This document shows, in pieces, positions 34,439 through 42,519 of a stretch of 64,000 bases of DNA. Every line of letters starts with the position of its first letter. Position 1 is the first letter of the stretch. The stretch covers positions 62,001 to 126,000 of the forward strand of contig NZ_CP107031.2 in assembly GCF_027474845.2 (NCBI RefSeq). Reading direction: 5' to 3'. The notes under the pieces were generated by a model, which was not told the origin of the DNA, did not search any database, and saw only the letters and a program-made list of their open reading frames with translations. The translations under genes and the position numbers were made by a program. The stretch comes from Maribacter aestuarii. GTDB lineage: Bacteria; Bacteroidota; Bacteroidia; Flavobacteriales; Flavobacteriaceae.

Positions 34439-34868
34439 GATTTGACAGCGTGTTTGAAAAACACTTATCCTTATTAAGCGATAAACAGTTTGCCGAACGC
34501 ACCAGATACTGTCTTGGAATAGCTATTGCTTTTCTTTTTGAAATGATACTCCTAATAGTTATGGCCATAATGTAAATTTCAAATCAAAACAACACGGCTA
34601 CCTTTACGGCTTTACCACCGAAGATTTTACTACCCCTTGTTTTTTTCCCTATGAGCTATTCATCCATCCTAAGTAAAGGAATCGAAAAGAGAAAAAGGAA
34701 TTCTCCTAACTGACATCTATCCAAATACTAAAATTACCGTTTAATCCTTTTCAATTCCATTATTCAAGAACACGGGTTCAATTTATATGGTTGTTGTTCG
34801 TCTATCCTACTCATACTCACTAACCCTCGTGCACGAGAAAACTGCTTAGTTAAACAAGTATTTTTACT
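34439..34868. other. Intergenic stretch between acyl-CoA ligase and MarR genes
   Basis: About 430 bases without a convincing annotated gene. It holds a possible 41-codon ORF at its start (34450-34575) and then mixed sequence in which I see no hairpin-plus-T-tract, tRNA or repeat. The final segment leads into the 30-bp palindrome before the MarR gene. Confidence 0.6.
34450..34575 (+). CDS. Possible small single-helix membrane protein
   Basis: A 41-codon frame starting with GTG 11 bases after the ligase stop. It reads FEKHLSLLSDKQFAERTRYC, then the hydrophobic GIAIAFLFEMILLIVMAIM to a TAA. The charged N-terminus followed by one hydrophobic helix is a plausible small membrane protein, but there is no family support, the frame is short, and chance cannot be excluded. 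Confidence 0.25.
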   Translation: MFEKHLSLLSDKQFAERTRYCLGIAIAFLFEMILLIVMAIM

Positions 34869-34898
34869 AAAATTTATTATGCATGCATAATAAATTTT
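34869..34898. promoter_or_regulatory. Perfect 30-bp palindrome, probable MarR operator
   Basis: AAAATTTATTATGCA is followed at once by its exact reverse complement. It ends 27 bases before the MarR start codon and 2 bases before a TATATTTG element (34901-34908) that fits the -7 box, so it covers the expected -33 region. A repressor bound here would block polymerase. MarR-family dimers bind such palindromes, usually autoregulating their own operon. Confidence 0.75.
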
Positions 34899-34925
34899 TA
34901 TATATTTGGTAGCCAATAATTCATT

Positions 34926-35378
34926 ATGAAAGAATTAACCATTGATTATGCACTAAGAGCTACTTGGCAAGCCGTTGCAAGGATGTACAATGAAGAGGCT
35001 AAAAACTTTGAGACAACCATGGCAATTGGTTTTACGCTCTTGAGCATTGATCCTAAAACCGGTACTCCCAGTACCGCATTAGGTCCTAAAATGGGTATGG
35101 AAGCTACTAGTTTGTCCCGTATTTTAAAAAGTATGGAAGAAAAGGGATTGATAGAGAGAAAACCCAATCCGTCCGATGGACGAGGGGTACTTATTCATTT
35201 AACGGGCTTTGGTCTAGAAAAAAGAATGGATTCGAAGAACGTGGTATTGAGATTCAACGAAGTGGTTAAACAACATGTTTCAGAAGAAAAATTAAAAAGT
35301 TTTTTTGAGGTTACGGAAACCATCAACAAACTTATAGCGGATAAAAGTATTTACACTAAAGACACATCAAACCATTAA
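34926..35378 (+). CDS. MarR-family transcriptional regulator of the fatty-acid degradation operon
   Basis: A 150-residue winged-helix protein. LGPKMGMEATSLSRILKSMEEKGLIERKPNPSDGRGVLIHLT (about 57-98) covers the recognition helix and the wing with the DGRG turn, as in MarR. The first gene of an operon with fadB-, fadA- and fadE-type genes, 15 bases before the next start; the 30-bp palindrome and -7 box lie just upstream. A role as acyl-CoA- or fatty-acid-responsive repressor of beta-oxidation is inferred from context, as for FadR-like MarR proteins. Confidence 0.9.
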   Translation: MKELTIDYALRATWQAVARMYNEEAKNFETTMAIGFTLLSIDPKTGTPSTALGPKMGMEATSLSRILKSMEEKGLIERKPNPSDGRGVLIHLTGFGLEKRMDSKNVVLRFNEVVKQHVSEEKLKSFFEVTETINKLIADKSIYTKDTSNH

Positions 35379-35393
35379 AACAGCTTACAATAC

Positions 35394-37799
35394 ATGAACA
35401 GGCACATAAATAAAGTAGCGGTAATAGGCTCGGGAATCATGGGAAGTGGTATCGCTTGTCATTTTGCCAATATAGGTGTGGAAGTCCTTTTATTGGATAT
35501 CGTTCCGAGAGAATTAACCGATAAGGAAAAAGCAAAAGGACTTACGTTGGAGGACAAAGTTGTTCGCAATCGTTTAGTAAACGATTCGCTGACTGCAGCG
35601 CTAAAATCGAAGCCCTCCCCTATTTATCATCAAGACTTTGCCAAAAGAATAACCACAGGTAACTTAGAAGATGACATCGCCAAAGTTTCCAAAGTAGATT
35701 GGATTATTGAGGTAGTGGTAGAGCGACTGGATATTAAAAAGAAGGTTTTCGAAAACCTAGAAAAGCATAGAACTAAAGGAACCTTAATCACCTCAAATAC
35801 TTCCGGTATTCCTATAAAATTCATGTCCGAAGGTAGAAGTGAAGATTTTCAAAAACATTTCTGCGGAACGCACTTTTTCAATCCCGCACGTTACTTAAAA
35901 TTATTCGAGATTATTCCTGGCCCTAAAACTGCTCCTGATGTTTTGGATTTCCTAAACGGTTATGGGGAACAATTTCTTGGGAAAACTTCCGTAGTTGCCA
36001 AAGATACGCCTGCGTTTATAGGAAATCGCATCGGTATTTTTAGTATTCAAAGTCTTTTTCACACGGTGAAAGAAATGGGTATGACCGTGGAGGAAGTAGA
36101 TAAGCTTACCGGTCCTGTAATCGGTAGGCCAAAATCGGCCACTTTTAGGACGGTTGATGTAGTTGGATTGGATACCTTGGTGCATGTTGCTAATGGTATT
36201 GCCGAGAACTGTAAGGAAGATGAGCGCCATGAACTGTTCGCTTTACCGCCCTTTATTTCCACAATGATGGAGAATAAATGGTTGGGTAGTAAAACAGGGC
36301 AAGGTTTCTACAAAAAATCCAAAGACGAAAAAGGAAAAACGGAAATATTGACGCTTGATTTGGATACGATGGACTATCGGTCTAAAATAAGTACAAAATT
36401 CGCAACGTTAGAGCTGACGAAAACCATAGATAATGTCGTAGATAGATTTTCTGTACTCGTAGACGGAAAAGATAAAGCCGGGGAGTTTTACCGTAAAAGT
36501 TTTGGTTCGTTGTTTGCCTATGTATCGCACCGTATTCCAGAAATCACGGACGAGCTCTATAAAATTGATGACGCCATGAAAGCAGGATTTGGTTGGGAAC
36601 ATGGTCCCTTCCAGATTTGGGATGCCGTTGGCCTGGACAAAGGTCTGGAATTTATAAAAGCGGAGAATCAGGAAGCGGCCAAATGGGTTCATGAGATGAA
36701 AGCCGCAGGAATCGACTCTTTTTACAGTGTAAAGGATGGGGCTACCTATTACTATGACATTCCTAAAAAAGAAATGGTAAAAGTTCCAGGTCAGGATGCT
36801 TACATCATTTTAGACAACATTCGAAAATCTAAAGAAGTTTTCAAAAATAGTGGTGTAGTCGTAGAAGACTTGGGGGACGGCATTTTAAATGTCGAGTTCC
36901 AATCCAAAATGAACACTATAGGTGGCGATGTGTTGGCCGGATTGAACAAGGCGATAGACTTGGCGGAAAAAGAGTACCAAGGTTTAGTCGTAGGTAACCA
37001 AGCGGCAAACTTTTCTGTTGGCGCCAATATTGGAATGATATTCATGATGGCGGTAGAGCAAGAGTATGATGAGCTCAACATGGCCATCAAGATGTTCCAA
37101 GATACGATGATGCGTATGCGTTATTCGTCAATCCCAACGGTATCGGCCCCTCACGGTATGACCTTGGGAGGTGGGTGCGAACTTTCGCTTCATGCCGATA
37201 AGGTGGTAGCGGCCGCGGAAACCTATATTGGACTGGTAGAGTTTGGAGTTGGCGTAATTCCTGGAGGAGGGGGTTCCAAAGAGTTCGCTCTAAGGGCATC
37301 GGACTCTTTTAGAAAAGGTGATGTAGAACTAAACATATTACAGGAGTACTTTTTAACCATTGGGATGGCCAAAGTTTCCACATCGGCCTATGAGGCTTAC
37401 GATTTGGGTATTCTTCAAAAAGGCAAGGATATCGTTGTGGTGAACAAGGATCGACAAATTGCAACAGCCAAAGCCCATGCCAGGTTAATGGCGGAAGCAG
37501 GATATACAAAACCTCCAACACGTAACGATGTTAAAGTATTGGGAAAACAAGCTTTAGGTATGTTCTTGGTAGGTACGGATTCCATGGAAGCGAGCCACTA
37601 TATCAGTGAGCACGATAAGAAAATTGCGAATAAATTGGCTTATGTAATGGCCGGTGGTGATTTGTCCGAGCCAAGCTATGTTTCCGAACAATATTTGTTG
37701 GATTTGGAACGCGAAGCCTTTTTATCGCTCTGTACGGAAAGAAAGACATTGGAACGGATTCAACACATGTTGAAAACTGGTAAACCATTAAGAAATTAG
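35394..37799 (+). CDS. 3-hydroxyacyl-CoA dehydrogenase/enoyl-CoA hydratase fusion (FadN/FadB type)
   Basis: An 801-residue bifunctional beta-oxidation enzyme. The NAD-binding dehydrogenase comes first: VIGSGIMGSGIACHFANIGVEVLLLD (8-33), SNTSGIPI near 137, then HADH C-terminal domains; the enoyl-CoA hydratase/crotonase domain is last, with TLGGGCELSLHADKVVAAAE near 590 and GVGVIPGGGGSKEFALRA near 620. This order is that of FadN-like proteins, the reverse of E. coli FadB. Second gene of the MarR operon. Confidence 0.94.
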   Translation: MNRHINKVAVIGSGIMGSGIACHFANIGVEVLLLDIVPRELTDKEKAKGLTLEDKVVRNRLVNDSLTAALKSKPSPIYHQDFAKRITTGNLEDDIAKVSKVDWIIEVVVERLDIKKKVFENLEKHRTKGTLITSNTSGIPIKFMSEGRSEDFQKHFCGTHFFNPARYLKLFEIIPGPKTAPDVLDFLNGYGEQFLGKTSVVAKDTPAFIGNRIGIFSIQSLFHTVKEMGMTVEEVDKLTGPVIGRPKSATFRTVDVVGLDTLVHVANGIAENCKEDERHELFALPPFISTMMENKWLGSKTGQGFYKKSKDEKGKTEILTLDLDTMDYRSKISTKFATLELTKTIDNVVDRFSVLVDGKDKAGEFYRKSFGSLFAYVSHRIPEITDELYKIDDAMKAGFGWEHGPFQIWDAVGLDKGLEFIKAENQEAAKWVHEMKAAGIDSFYSVKDGATYYYDIPKKEMVKVPGQDAYIILDNIRKSKEVFKNSGVVVEDLGDGILNVEFQSKMNTIGGDVLAGLNKAIDLAEKEYQGLVVGNQAANFSVGANIGMIFMMAVEQEYDELNMAIKMFQDTMMRMRYSSIPTVSAPHGMTLGGGCELSLHADKVVAAAETYIGLVEFGVGVIPGGGGSKEFALRASDSFRKGDVELNILQEYFLTIGMAKVSTSAYEAYDLGILQKGKDIVVVNKDRQIATAKAHARLMAEAGYTKPPTRNDVKVLGKQALGMFLVGTDSMEASHYISEHDKKIANKLAYVMAGGDLSEPSYVSEQYLLDLEREAFLSLCTERKTLERIQHMLKTGKPLRN

Positions 37800-37882
37800 A
37801 TAAACAGGTAGTGGGACGGTTAGCTAGTTTAATACCATTCCAATCATCTAAAAATCAAAAAATCTAATAATCGAAATAAAAC

Positions 37883-39073
37883 ATGAAAACAGCATATATA
37901 GTTAAGGGATATCGAACTGCGGTAGGTAAAGCGCCAAAAGGAGTATTCCGATTCAAAAGAACGGATGAGTTGGCAGCGGAAACTATCGAATACATGATGA
38001 AAGAACTTCCTCAATTGGATAAAAAGCGGATTGATGATGTTATCGTTGGCAATGCCATGCCAGAGGGCTCACAAGGTTTGAACATGGCAAGGCTAATCTC
38101 CTTAATGGGATTGGACATTGTTGATGTTCCCGGGGTAACCGTAAATAGATTTTGTTCTTCCGGAATCGAAACAATAGGTATAGCTACTGCCAAGATACAG
38201 TCTGGAATGGCAGATTGTATCATCGCTGGAGGTGCTGAAAGCATGAGTTCCGTACCCATGACAGGATATAAGACAGAATTGAACTACGATGTGGTGAAAG
38301 CAGGTCATGAAGATTACTACTGGGGTATGGGAAATACAGCAGAAGCTGTGGCCAATGAATTTAATGTTTCTAGGGAAGATCAAGATGAGTTCGCTTATCA
38401 ATCGCACATAAAGGCTTTAAAAGCACAAGCAGAAAATCGTTTCCAGGATCAAATTGTTCCCATAGAAGTGGAACAGACTTTTGTAGGCGCCGACGGTAAA
38501 AAAGCAACTAAGAAGTATACCGTAACTAAAGACGAAGGTCCACGTGCAGGTACCTCAGTTGAAGTTTTGAATAAATTAAGACCCGTTTTTGCAGCTAACG
38601 GAAGCGTAACTGCAGGGAATTCCTCCCAAATGAGTGATGGTGCTGCATTTGTTATGGTGATGAGTGAGGAAATGGTAAAAGAACTGAATTTAGAACCTAT
38701 AGCCAGGTTGGTGAATTATGCCGCCGCAGGTGTGCCACCAAGAATTATGGGTATAGGGCCGGTAGCTGCCGTTCCCAAAGCCCTGAAGCAAGCCGGGTTA
38801 AAACAGGACGATATTGAATTAATTGAATTGAACGAAGCCTTTGCTTCGCAATCCTTAGCGGTTATCCGCGAATTGAAGCTTAATCAAGATATCGTTAACG
38901 TGAACGGAGGCGCCATTGCTTTAGGTCATCCACTCGGTTGTACGGGAGCAAAATTATCAGTTCAGTTGTTCGATGAAATGCGCAAACGTAACATGAAAGG
39001 TAAATACGGCATGGTAACCATGTGTGTTGGCACCGGACAGGGCGCAGCTGGAATTTATGAATTTTTGAATTAA
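37883..39073 (+). CDS. Acetyl-CoA C-acyltransferase (3-ketoacyl-CoA thiolase)
   Basis: A 396-residue thiolase, cleaving 3-ketoacyl-CoA with CoA to acetyl-CoA and a shortened acyl-CoA. The acylated Cys lies in [11 protein letters not shown] (near 91), with [10 protein letters not shown] (near 349) and [13 protein letters not shown] (near 381) as the other catalytic loops. Degradative, FadA/FadI-like by context. 83 bases after the fusion gene, 12 bases before the acyl-CoA dehydrogenase. Confidence 0.95.
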   Translation: MKTAYIVKGYRTAVGKAPKGVFRFKRTDELAAETIEYMMKELPQLDKKRIDDVIVGNAMPEGSQGLNMARLISLMGLDIVDVPGVTVNRFCSSGIETIGIATAKIQSGMADCIIAGGAESMSSVPMTGYKTELNYDVVKAGHEDYYWGMGNTAEAVANEFNVSREDQDEFAYQSHIKALKAQAENRFQDQIVPIEVEQTFVGADGKKATKKYTVTKDEGPRAGTSVEVLNKLRPVFAANGSVTAGNSSQMSDGAAFVMVMSEEMVKELNLEPIARLVNYAAAGVPPRIMGIGPVAAVPKALKQAGLKQDDIELIELNEAFASQSLAVIRELKLNQDIVNVNGGAIALGHPLGCTGAKLSVQLFDEMRKRNMKGKYGMVTMCVGTGQGAAGIYEFLN

Positions 39074-39085
39074 AAAAATACGATT

Positions 39086-40489
39086 ATGAATACTGAAACT
39101 ATGCAAAAAGATATTCTTAGAGGAGGCCAATTTCTCGTCAAAGAAACCAATTGCGAAGATGTCTTCACTCTTGAAGATTTGAACGAAGAGCAAAGAATGA
39201 TGCGTGAAAGCACCAAAGAATTTGTTGACCGCGAACTTTGGGCCCATTGGGAGCGCTTTGAAAACAAGGACTACGCCTATACGGAAGAAACCATGCGAAA
39301 GGCTGGCGAACTCGGTTTGCTTAGTGTTGCCGTGCCGGAATCTTATGGAGGTATGGGAATGGGCTTTGTTTCTACCATGCTGGTATGCGATTATATTTCT
39401 GGTGCTACAGGGTCATTTAGCACAGCCTTTGGAGCCCATACAGGAATTGGCACCATGCCTATTACTTTATACGGTACGGAAGAACAAAAACAAAAGTATG
39501 TTCCCAAGCTTGCTTCAGGTGAGTGGTTTGGAGCGTATTGTTTAACAGAACCGGGAGCAGGGTCGGATGCCAATTCGGGGAAAACTAAAGCTGTCCTTTC
39601 CGAAGATGGAAAGCATTATGCAATTTCCGGACAGAAAATGTGGATTTCAAATGCTGGCTTTTGTAACCTTTTCATCGTATTCGCTAGAATTGAGAACGAT
39701 AAAAATATCACTGGATTCATTGTTGAAAATGACTCGTCCAACGGTATTACCCTTGGTGATGAAGAAAAAAAATTAGGGATACACTCTTCTTCCACGAGAC
39801 AGGTCTTCTTTAACGAGACGAAAGTCCCTGTTGAAAATATGCTGTCCGAACGTGGTAACGGTTTTAAAATAGCTATGAACGCTTTAAACGTTGGCCGTAT
39901 TAAACTAGCAGCAGCGTGCTTGGATGCACAAAGAAGGGTGATTAACGAGGCTACCAAATACGCTAATGAACGCATTCAGTTTAATACACCGATTATCAAT
40001 TTTGGAGCTATCAAGGCAAAGATTGCCGATATGGCGACTAACGTTTATGTGGATGAGGCAGCATCTTATCGGGCGGCAAAGAACATAGAGGATAGAATAG
40101 CCATCAGGGAAGCTGAAGGGAATTCACATCAGGATGCGGAGTTGAAAGGCGTCGAGGAATATGCCATTGAATGTTCCATTCTCAAAGTAGCCGTTTCAGA
40201 GCACGTGCAACAGACTACGGACGAAGGGATTCAAATCTTTGGAGGTATGGGCTTTAGTGCCGATACACCGATGGAATCCGCCTGGAGGGACGCTAGAATA
40301 GCTAGGATTTACGAAGGTACTAATGAAATCAACAGAATGTTGGCCGTCGGAATGCTCGTGAAAAAGGCGATGAAAGGCCATGTAGATTTACTTGGACCTG
40401 CAACGGCGGTAGGAGAAGAACTAATGGGCATCCCTTCATTTGATACACCGGACTATTCTGAGTTATTTGCGGAAGAGAAAGATCGATAA
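39086..40489 (+). CDS. Acyl-CoA dehydrogenase (FadE-like), N-terminal part of a frameshifted gene
   Basis: 467 residues carrying the full flavin core: EQRMMRESTKEFVDRELWAHWERF, GAYCLTEPGAGSDANSGKTKA (FAD/substrate loop near 152), QKMWISNAGFCNLFIVFARI, and IFGGMGFSADTPMESAWRDARIARIYEGTNEINRMLA with the catalytic-base region. It then stops at FAEEKDR. Relatives in this class are about 600 residues and continue with LKKAFLMVAG-like sequence; the missing C-terminal domain follows in another frame at 40484-40896. A lost single base (GATTCG to GATCG near 40483) explains the break. Confidence 0.9.
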   Translation: MNTETMQKDILRGGQFLVKETNCEDVFTLEDLNEEQRMMRESTKEFVDRELWAHWERFENKDYAYTEETMRKAGELGLLSVAVPESYGGMGMGFVSTMLVCDYISGATGSFSTAFGAHTGIGTMPITLYGTEEQKQKYVPKLASGEWFGAYCLTEPGAGSDANSGKTKAVLSEDGKHYAISGQKMWISNAGFCNLFIVFARIENDKNITGFIVENDSSNGITLGDEEKKLGIHSSSTRQVFFNETKVPVENMLSERGNGFKIAMNALNVGRIKLAAACLDAQRRVINEATKYANERIQFNTPIINFGAIKAKIADMATNVYVDEAASYRAAKNIEDRIAIREAEGNSHQDAELKGVEEYAIECSILKVAVSEHVQQTTDEGIQIFGGMGFSADTPMESAWRDARIARIYEGTNEINRMLAVGMLVKKAMKGHVDLLGPATAVGEELMGIPSFDTPDYSELFAEEKDR

Positions 40490-40494
40490 AAAGA

Positions 40495-40896
40495 TTGAAA
40501 AAAGTGTTCTTGATGGTGGCCGGAAGTGCGGTTCAAAAATTTGGACCCCAGCTCGATGAACACCAGCAACTACTATTGTCCGCATCAGATATTTTAATCC
40601 AAGTTTACCTTGCGGAGTCGGCATTATTGAGAACGGAAAAAAACGTAAAAAGATTTGGCGAGGATGCGCAATCAACCCAAATTGCCATGTCCAAATTATA
40701 CCTCTACAGAGCTACGGACATCATTGTACAGAAAGGCAAGGAGGCCATCGTTTCGTTTGCCGAGGGCGACGAGCAACGTATGATGTTAATGGGCTTAAAG
40801 AGATTTACAAAGTATACCAATAACCCGAACGTAGTAGCTTTACGTACACAAATTGCGGATAAAGTAGCTTCGGATAACGGGTACACCTTTGACTAA
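40495..40896 (+). CDS. C-terminal part of the frameshifted acyl-CoA dehydrogenase
   Basis: 133 residues by the TTG at 40495, but coding in this frame probably continues from about 40484 (SIKRLKKVFLMVAG). The sequence GSAVQKFGPQLDEHQQLLLSASDILIQVYLAES and later KGKEAIVSFAEGDEQRMMLMGLKRFTKYTNNPNV is the C-terminal helical domain of FadE-like enzymes in Flavobacteriia. The two parts together span about 603 codons, the family's usual size. As annotated it is unlikely to be a free-standing gene; it is either a true mutation or a sequencing/assembly error. Confidence 0.85.
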   Translation: MKKVFLMVAGSAVQKFGPQLDEHQQLLLSASDILIQVYLAESALLRTEKNVKRFGEDAQSTQIAMSKLYLYRATDIIVQKGKEAIVSFAEGDEQRMMLMGLKRFTKYTNNPNVVALRTQIADKVASDNGYTFD

Positions 40897-40931
40897 TTCA
40901 GATTACCCTTTTGTTTGTTAGACAGAAGAAA

Positions 40932-40958
40932 AGCCGCTCCCAAAAGGAGCGGTTTTTT
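40932..40958 (+). terminator. Intrinsic terminator of the fatty-acid degradation operon
   Basis: CCGCTCC pairs with GGAGCGG around a 5-base loop, followed by six T residues, 37 bases after the stop. Confidence 0.9.
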
Positions 40959-40995
40959 ATTTGTTCAAGAAGTTAGAAGCATCTAATTTTAGCCT

Positions 40996-42423
40996 ATGAA
41001 CAAATCCATCCTGGAATCCGTTTATTCCCCAGAAACTTTTAAGGAAATGGGACATCGCCTGGTAGCTGACCTCGCTGAGCATTTAGACGATAAGCTTAAT
41101 GAAAAAACCCATAAGGCCATTCATTGGAACGAACCCGATGATGAGTTGCATTTTTGGCAAGAGTTCTTAAAACATGGCGATAAGGAAGAACTTTTTAAGG
41201 AGATAACGAAAAGAACAACCTACGTCCATCACCCAAACTACATTGGGCACCAAGTAAGTCCAGCAGCTCCGATTACCGCCTTAACCGGCATGATCAGTTC
41301 TCTTTTGAACAACGGTATGGCCGTCTACGAAATGGGTATGGCACCCAGTGCGATAGAAAGAGTAGTTACCGATGTACTTTGCAATAAAATAGGCTACTCA
41401 AAGAGAGCCAAGGGTTTTTTAACTTCTGGAGGTACGCTCGCCAATCTGACCGCATTATTAACAGCTCGCAGGGCCATTTTAAAGCAAGATATTTGGAATA
41501 ATGGCAATCGTTCACCAATAGCCATAATGGTAAGTGAAGAAGCTCATTATTGTGTTGACAGGGCCGCTAAAATTATGGGGCTGGGAGAACAGGGAATTAT
41601 TAAGATTCCGGCAACGGCCAATTTTCAAATGGATACTTCCGTTTTGGAGGAAAAGCATCAAGAAGTAAGAGCAAAGGGAATCGAGGTGTTTGCTATTGTT
41701 GGTAGCGCTCCGTGCACGGCAACAGGTATGTTCGATGATTTGGATGAAATAGCTGCCTTTGCCAAAAAATACAAAATATGGTTTCATGTGGATGGGGCCC
41801 ACGGAGGAGCGGGGGTTTTCTCAAAGAAATACAAGCATACCTTAAAAGGTATAGAAAAGTCCGATTCCGTCGTAATCGATGGGCATAAAATGATGATGAT
41901 GCCAACCATTACCACTGCCCTACTCTATAAAAATGGTAAGTATACGAACGCGACCTTTAGTCAAAAAGCGGACTACTTGTTGACGGAATCGGAACATGAA
42001 GATTGGTACAACTCGGGTAAAAAAACCTTTGAGTGTACCAAGACCATGATGAGTATTCATTGGTATACGCTCCTAAAAATGTACGGAGAGTCTGTTTTTG
42101 AAGCCTATGTGACAAATTTGTACGATATGGGAACCCATTTTGCTTCCATTATTGAAAAGGAACCAAACTTTGAACTTGCGGTAAAACCAATGTCCAACAT
42201 TGTTTGCTTTAGGTTTATCAATTCAGCATTAGACCTTAATGAACACAATAGGTTAAATGCCTCAATCCGACAAAAGCTCCTGGAAGATGGAGAGTTTTAT
42301 ATTGTTCAAACTAAACTGAGGGGTATACATTTTTTAAGAGTCACGGTTATGAATCCCTTTACCACCGAAAAACACTTTAATAGGCTTCTGGATAAAATAA
42401 AAGATTTTGCGAAAAACGCTTGA
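40996..42423 (+). CDS. PLP-dependent group II amino-acid decarboxylase
   Basis: A 475-residue fold-type I PLP enzyme. SPAAPITALTGMISSLLNNGMAVYEMG (near 95), FLTSGGTLANLTALLTAR (near 140), FHVDGAHGGA (near 260, PLP-ring Asp) and VIDGHKMMMMP with the cofactor Lys near 298 identify the glutamate/aromatic-amino-acid decarboxylase family. Substrate could be glutamate, aromatic amino acids, cysteine sulfinate or diaminobutyrate; the sequence does not decide. It stands alone between a terminator and the convergent GH15 gene. Confidence 0.88.
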   Translation: MNKSILESVYSPETFKEMGHRLVADLAEHLDDKLNEKTHKAIHWNEPDDELHFWQEFLKHGDKEELFKEITKRTTYVHHPNYIGHQVSPAAPITALTGMISSLLNNGMAVYEMGMAPSAIERVVTDVLCNKIGYSKRAKGFLTSGGTLANLTALLTARRAILKQDIWNNGNRSPIAIMVSEEAHYCVDRAAKIMGLGEQGIIKIPATANFQMDTSVLEEKHQEVRAKGIEVFAIVGSAPCTATGMFDDLDEIAAFAKKYKIWFHVDGAHGGAGVFSKKYKHTLKGIEKSDSVVIDGHKMMMMPTITTALLYKNGKYTNATFSQKADYLLTESEHEDWYNSGKKTFECTKTMMSIHWYTLLKMYGESVFEAYVTNLYDMGTHFASIIEKEPNFELAVKPMSNIVCFRFINSALDLNEHNRLNASIRQKLLEDGEFYIVQTKLRGIHFLRVTVMNPFTTEKHFNRLLDKIKDFAKNA

Positions 42424-42519
42424 ATTTAAAACTTAATAGGATACTCCCTTGACCCAATTCCAAAGATTGTTTTCAATGTAATCTTAAGCACTGAAGAAAT
42501 TGTCTCTTCAAAAGTGTTT

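Noticed and set aside
40495..40896. A separate small gene of unknown function
   Set aside because: Its sequence is the expected C-terminal domain of the acyl-CoA dehydrogenase just before it, and a one-base change restores a single frame of normal length.
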